From: Frankiales bacterium
GTDB taxonomy: Bacteria; Actinomycetota; Actinomycetes; Mycobacteriales; SCTD01
Reading direction: 5' to 3'
Assembly: GCA_025965495.1 (NCBI GenBank)
Contig: JAOPWW010000136.1
Location: 1 to 9,609, forward strand
DNA: 9,609 nt
In this document: in pieces, positions 6,630 to 9,609 of the stretch
How the letters are laid out: the number at the start of each line of letters is the position of its first letter
How positions within the stretch are numbered: position 1 is the first letter of the stretch
Made by a program: the position numbers and the translations under genes
The notes under the pieces: model-generated
What the model was told of the DNA's origin: nothing
The model's input: the letters and a program-made list of their open reading frames with translations, nothing else
Database searches by the model: none

Positions 6630-6822
6630 TCGGCAGCGGCCGGGCTACGCGGACCGCCGGACTGCCGGGACGCCCCAGGTGATCGACGGCGGATCGCCCG
6701 CCTCCGCGCACGGGCGGACTGCCGTGGATCACCGGCACCACGTCCGGCCCCACCAGTGCGAGCCGGGAGCCGTCGGAGGGAGCAGCAGGGAGTCCGCGAG
6801 AAGTCCCGGAGAGGCGAGGGCG
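6581..6822. other. Convergent intergenic region holding two repeat copies
   Basis: Between the corrected end of the DUF559 gene and the stop of the minus-strand synthetase. It contains the rest of repeat copy 2, a 50-bp GC-rich spacer, copy 3, and about 90 bp (6732-6822) in which I see no gene and no clear terminator. The hairpins could act as a bidirectional 3'-end structure for both genes. Confidence 0.6.
6680..6731 (+). repeat. 52-bp REP-like palindromic element, copy 3
   Basis: Begins TGATCGACGGCGGATCGCCC, has a divergent loop CCTCCGCGCA, and ends GACTGCCGTGGATCA. Same orientation as copy 2 and starts exactly 102 bp after it. The best-paired copy: stem position 11 is C-G here, leaving mismatches at 6 and 14 plus two wobbles. 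Confidence 0.87.
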
Positions 6823-8232
6823 TCAGGCCAGCGACCACTCCTGGCCGGCCTTGGTGTCCTTGACGACGACGCCCAGCGCCGCCAGCTCGTCCCGGAGCCG
6901 GTCGCTCGCCGCGAAGTCCCTGTCCGAGCGGGCCTGCGCCCGGGCGTCCAGCAGCACGCCCGCGCCCTCGGGCAGGACCGCCACGGGCCTGGTCTGCCCG
7001 ACCTCGCGGGCCAGGTCCAGCCCGAGCAGCCGGTCGGCCCACGCGAAGGTCTCGAACTTGGCGCCCGGCGCGACGGCGTCGTCCTTCTCCAGCCGACGCA
7101 GGACCTGCACGGCCCGAGGGGTGTCGAGGTCGTCGTCGAACGCGGCCAGCACCTCGTCGCGGTACGCGGCCGACATGGCCTGCGAGGGCTCCTCCGCCCA
7201 GCCGGCGACCGCGGTGCGCCAGCGACCCAGCAGGGTGTCGGCGGCCGAGAGGGTGTCCCACGACAGGTTCGCCTGCGTCCGGTAGCGCGAGGACAGGAAC
7301 GCCAGGCGCAGCGCGAGCGGGTCGTGCCCCTTGGCGACGACGTCGGACACCAGGACGACGTTCCCGGTCGACTTCGCCATCTTGCGGCCCTCGAACAGCA
7401 GGTGCTCGCCGTGGACCCAGTGCCGCACGACCTCGTGGCCCACCGCGCTGTCGCTCTGGGCCCGCTCGTCCTCGTGGTGGGGGAAGCGCAGGTCGATCCC
7501 GCCGGTGTGGACGTCGATGGTCTCCCCGAGCAGGTCCACCGACATGGCCGAGCACTCGACGTGCCAGCCGGGGAAGCCGCGGCCCCAGGGGCTGTCCCAG
7601 GTCATCTCACGGTTCTCGCCGGCCTTCTTCCACAGCGCCCAGTCGCCGTGGAACCGCTTGGCGCTGGTCGCCGTCGACTCACCCGTGGCGCCGTGCCCGG
7701 CCCGCAGGTCCTCGAGCCGGTTGCCGCTGATGGCGCCGTAGCCCTCGAAGCTCTGGGCGGAGAAGTACACGGTGCCGTCGGTGCCGACGTAGGCGTTGCC
7801 GCGGGCGACGAGCGTCTCGATGAGGGTGATCATCGAGGGGATCCACTCCGAGGCCCGCGGGTAGGCGTCGGCGGGGTGCACGTTCAGGGCGCGCAGGTCG
7901 CGGTGGAAGGCGTCCTCGTAGAAGCGGGCGATGGCGAACGGCGAGCGGTCCTCGAGCCGCGCCTGGGCGAGGAGCTTGTCCTCCCCGCCGTCGTCGATGC
8001 CGCTGTCGTCCTGCATGTGCCCGACGTCGGTGATGTTCTGCACGAGCTTGACCCGCAGGCTGTGCTGCTCCGCGGTGCGGCGGATGAGGTCGGTGAGCAG
8101 GAAGGTGCGCAGGTTCCCGACGTGGGCGTACCGGTAGACCGTCGGGCCGCAGGCGTAGACCGTCAGCAGGCCGGGGGTGGACGGGACGATCTGCTCGACC
8201 TTGCGGGTCCGGGTGTCGTGGAGGTGCAGCAC
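6823..8232 (-). CDS. Cysteinyl-tRNA synthetase-like protein (class Ia, divergent)
   Basis: 469 aa from GTG 8232. The N-terminus MLHLHDTRTRKVEQI (GTG read as Met) and YACGPTVY (Cys28) match the cysteinyl-tRNA synthetase pattern. HVGN (37-40) is the HIGH motif, GWHVECSAMS (Cys227) and FPHHEDE (His252, His253, Glu254) hold the other zinc ligands, and KMAKS (284-288) is the KMSKS loop. The C-terminus is helical, about the usual length, ending VKDTKAGQEWSLA. It should join cysteine to tRNA(Cys) in the cytoplasm. Unusually, where the family has TDVDDK it has TDVGHMQDDSGIDDGGEDK (68-86), about a dozen extra residues. It lacks the MshC signature (CGITPYDATHLGH), so it is not the mycothiol ligase. Such genomes normally carry a standard CysS elsewhere, so this may be a second, specialised copy; that is inference. 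The frame extends to an ATG at 8352, but the extra 40 residues are Arg/Pro-rich and unlike the family. Confidence 0.87.
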   Translation of the reverse strand: MLHLHDTRTRKVEQIVPSTPGLLTVYACGPTVYRYAHVGNLRTFLLTDLIRRTAEQHSLRVKLVQNITDVGHMQDDSGIDDGGEDKLLAQARLEDRSPFAIARFYEDAFHRDLRALNVHPADAYPRASEWIPSMITLIETLVARGNAYVGTDGTVYFSAQSFEGYGAISGNRLEDLRAGHGATGESTATSAKRFHGDWALWKKAGENREMTWDSPWGRGFPGWHVECSAMSVDLLGETIDVHTGGIDLRFPHHEDERAQSDSAVGHEVVRHWVHGEHLLFEGRKMAKSTGNVVLVSDVVAKGHDPLALRLAFLSSRYRTQANLSWDTLSAADTLLGRWRTAVAGWAEEPSQAMSAAYRDEVLAAFDDDLDTPRAVQVLRRLEKDDAVAPGAKFETFAWADRLLGLDLAREVGQTRPVAVLPEGAGVLLDARAQARSDRDFAASDRLRDELAALGVVVKDTKAGQEWSLA

Positions 8233-8238
8233 CGGCTG

Positions 8239-8244
8239 AGGGTA
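8239..8244 (-). promoter_or_regulatory. Probable -10 box of a leaderless promoter for the synthetase gene
   Basis: On the minus strand TACCCT is followed by CAGCCG and then the GTG at 8232, the same six-base spacing as at the VanW-family gene. It supports GTG 8232 as both transcription and translation start. No convincing -35 hexamer was found. Confidence 0.5.
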
Positions 8245-8355
8245 GGGGTCGGCGCGAGCGTGCGCCCAGGTGACGTCGGTGTGACGTGTCCGTGCCGGAC
8301 GGGTCGCGGGCCCGGGACCGGGCAGGGGTCGACGGACCCGCACGACCCCCATGAC

Positions 8356-8360
8356 AGGAG
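8356..8360 (+). promoter_or_regulatory. Shine-Dalgarno of the secreted-protein gene
   Basis: AGGAG with 6 nt to the GTG at 8367. It decides that start, which also places the signal peptide correctly at the N-terminus. Confidence 0.7.
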
Positions 8361-8366
8361 CACCTC

Positions 8367-9320
8367 GTGAACCCCTCGTCCTTCGTGCGCTGGGGCAGCG
8401 CCGGTCTGAGCGCTACGGCGCTCACCCTCGGCCTGCCGCTGCTCGCGACCTCCGCGCCCGCCAGCGCGCAGACGGCCCCGTCCGCGTCGCCGTGCCCGTC
8501 CGCGAGCGCGACGCCGGTCGCCTCCGCCACGCCCACGGCGACGACGTCGCCCACGAGCATCGTCCCCGGCGTCGTCACGTCGCTGCTGCCGACCACGGGC
8601 GGCGGCTCGGCCTCAGCGTCCCCGACGGCGACGACCTCACCGTCCGCGACGGCCACGGCGACCACGAGTCCGGCTGCCTGTCCGACCGTCACGCCGAGCG
8701 CGACCGCAACGGTGACGACGTCGCCGAGCGCGTCCAGCACGATCACCCCGACCGCGCCTGGCCAGGACAGCGACCCGATCAGCGCGACCGTCTCCCCGAC
8801 CACGATCACGCCGGGCGTCCCGTCGTTCGTCAGGGCGACCGGCCGACCCGGCACCCTCATCGAGCTGGTGGCCTACAGCCGCCCGAACACGAAGTTCGCA
8901 GTCGTCCGGGGTCCGAGCCCGCTCGATGCGGACGGACAGCTGACCTTCCGGATCACGCCGGGCACCAACACGCGCCTGTTCGTCCGCAAGAGCGGGACCG
9001 CTGAGACGACCTCGCAGTTCGTCGTGAACGTCCGCACCGCGCTCAGCCTCACAGTCGTCCGCAACGGCCGCCGGAGCTACACGTTACAGGGCCGCATCCT
9101 CCCGCGGCGCGCCGGCCAGCTCATTACGCTGTACCGGGTGGCGAACGGTCGCGAGATCCTCACCTCGCAGATCAAGACGGACAGCAGCGGGACGTACTTC
9201 ATCCCGCGCCGCTTCACCGGCTCCGGCAACTTCGGGTTCCTGACCCGCACCGGCCAGACCCTCACCAACGCCGCCGGCGTCAGCAACGGCGGCAAGGCCC
9301 GCCCGACCGCGATCTTCTAG
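8367..9320 (+). CDS. Secreted Ser/Thr/Pro/Ala-rich protein with C-terminal beta-rich domains
   Basis: 317 aa, not recognised as a named family. Residues 1-34 are a signal peptide: Arg at 8, hydrophobic core LSATALTLGLPLLATSA, and a PASA-Q cleavage site after Ala34. Residues 35 to about 135 are a low-complexity Ala/Ser/Thr/Pro linker rich in TTSP and ATAT, with two cysteines (43 and 105) that could pair; such linkers are often glycosylated in actinobacteria. The rest looks like two Ig-like beta-sandwich units: about 140-222 (from SPTTITPGVPSFVRATGRPG) and about 223-317 (from LSLTVVRNGRRSYTLQGRIL). The block SPTSIVPGV at 61-69 resembles SPTTITPGV at the start of the first unit, hinting at an internal duplication. 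There is no LPXTG or C-terminal membrane segment, so it is probably released or loosely wall-bound. Function unknown. Confidence 0.83.
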   Translation: MNPSSFVRWGSAGLSATALTLGLPLLATSAPASAQTAPSASPCPSASATPVASATPTATTSPTSIVPGVVTSLLPTTGGGSASASPTATTSPSATATATTSPAACPTVTPSATATVTTSPSASSTITPTAPGQDSDPISATVSPTTITPGVPSFVRATGRPGTLIELVAYSRPNTKFAVVRGPSPLDADGQLTFRITPGTNTRLFVRKSGTAETTSQFVVNVRTALSLTVVRNGRRSYTLQGRILPRRAGQLITLYRVANGREILTSQIKTDSSGTYFIPRRFTGSGNFGFLTRTGQTLTNAAGVSNGGKARPTAIF

Positions 9321-9327
9321 GCGCTCT

Positions 9328-9364
9328 CCTCGGGGGCGGTCCGCACGACGGGCCGCCCTCGAGG
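9328..9364. terminator. Strong GC-rich hairpin, probable bidirectional terminator
   Basis: Arms 9328-9343 and 9349-9364 pair over 16 bp with one mismatch and one G-T wobble around the loop CACGA. It starts 8 bp after the secreted-protein stop and ends 10 bp before the convergent gene's stop. There is no T tract, which is common for actinobacterial terminators. Confidence 0.78.
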
Positions 9365-9374
9365 CGTGTCCGAC

Positions 9375-9609
9375 CTAGTTGAGCCGGCTCCTCGCCAGCC
9401 CCGCCTCGCGCCGCGCCGTCTCCGCCTGCACCGGGTCCGCGTCCTCGACGACCGTCGCGTAGGCCTCGAGCTCGGCCGCCCCGCCGAGGTGGTCACCGAG
9501 CCGCACGAGGAGCTCGCCGCGCTCGCGCCGCAGCGCCACGGGGTGGCGGGGGAGCAGCAGCGACAGCTCGGCGGCCCAGAGCCGGGTGCGGGTGCTCTCC
9601 AGCAGCTGC
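9375..9609 (-). CDS. C-terminal fragment, SirB1/transglutaminase-core-2-like with TPR-like helices
   Basis: The minus-strand frame is open from the window edge to TAG at 9377-9375 and gives 78 residues, from QLLESTRTRLWAAELSLLLP to ARREAGLARSRLN. The pattern is two helical hairpins: LWAAELSLLLPRHPVALRRE followed by RGELLVRLGDHLGGAAELEA, then a third helix. This resembles the TPR-like C-terminus of SirB1-family proteins (transglutaminase-core-2 fold followed by a repeat pair), in which counting motifs like LLPxxPxALRxRGxLLxRLG are usual. The diagnostic N-terminal part is outside the window, so another TPR-containing protein is possible. Codon use is typical of the window. It is convergent with the secreted-protein gene and shares its hairpin terminator. 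Confidence 0.55.
   Translation of the reverse strand, partial: QLLESTRTRLWAAELSLLLPRHPVALRRERGELLVRLGDHLGGAAELEAYATVVEDADPVQAETARREAGLARSRLN

Larger units (their letters stand above)
8233..8366. promoter_or_regulatory. Divergent intergenic region between synthetase and secreted-protein genes
   Basis: 134 bp. Besides the synthetase -10 box it has TGACGT twice, at 8271-8276 and 8282-8287 (one helical turn apart), and an inverted repeat GTCCG-TGC-CGGAC at 8288-8300. These could be a regulator site for either gene. No TAnnnT box was found for the plus-strand gene. Confidence 0.35.

Noticed and set aside
5469..6731. CRISPR array
   Set aside because: There are three palindromic copies in mixed orientation with a whole gene between two of them; spacing is irregular and no cas genes are present.
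6823..8232. Mycothiol ligase MshC
   Set aside because: MshC has a CGITPYDATHLGH-type motif; here the matching segment is CGPTVYRYAHVGN, which is the synthetase type.
8233..8352. N-terminal extension of the synthetase gene to ATG 8352
   Set aside because: The 40 extra residues are Arg/Pro-rich and unlike the family, while GTG 8232 gives the typical start MLxLxDTxTR and follows a TACCCT box by six bases.
6577..8370. 597-aa plus-strand open frame over the synthetase gene
   Set aside because: It is antisense to a strongly supported gene, starts inside a repeat element and shows no family pattern.

Overview
The window is about 9.6 kb of very GC-rich DNA with strong G/C third-position bias, GTG starts and -10-like TAnnnT boxes directly before start codons. 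All of this fits a high-GC actinobacterium. The chemosensory genes suggest a taxis-competent lineage such as the Kineosporia/Kineococcus or Geodermatophilus relatives, but I cannot fix the genus from the sequence.

Left part (1-3659, + strand): the 3' end of a chemosensory operon. It holds the tail of a methyl-accepting chemotaxis protein, a hybrid CheA kinase (Hpt, dimerisation, ATPase, CheW and C-terminal receiver domains) overlapping it by ATGA, and a receiver-GAF response regulator 3 bp downstream with its Shine-Dalgarno sequence inside the cheA stop region. Receptor, kinase and phosphate acceptor(s) form one signalling unit. No stand-alone CheY is visible here.

Middle (3684-5408, + strand): a VanW/YoaR-type envelope protein that probably has its own leaderless promoter. 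After it comes a 231-bp gap carrying a 52-bp imperfect palindrome, then a DUF559/Vsr-like endonuclease-fold gene (5640-6580) that needs one frameshift near its 3' end. The intact-frame stop codon of that gene is the first three bases of a second 52-bp palindrome. A third copy lies 102 bp further on, in the convergent gap before the next gene.

Right part: a divergent cysteinyl-tRNA synthetase-like gene on the - strand (6823-8232), whose start I move 120 bp inside the longest reading frame because of a TACCCT box, an internal GTG and the family's N-terminal pattern. A secreted Ala/Ser/Thr/Pro-rich protein follows on the + strand (8367-9320), then a long GC-rich hairpin shared with a convergent, truncated - strand gene resembling the C-terminus of SirB1/transglutaminase-core-2 proteins with TPR-like helices.

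The most interesting non-coding signal is the three-copy 52-bp REP-like element family: two distinguishable arms, a 10-nt loop, both orientations, and close association with gene ends.
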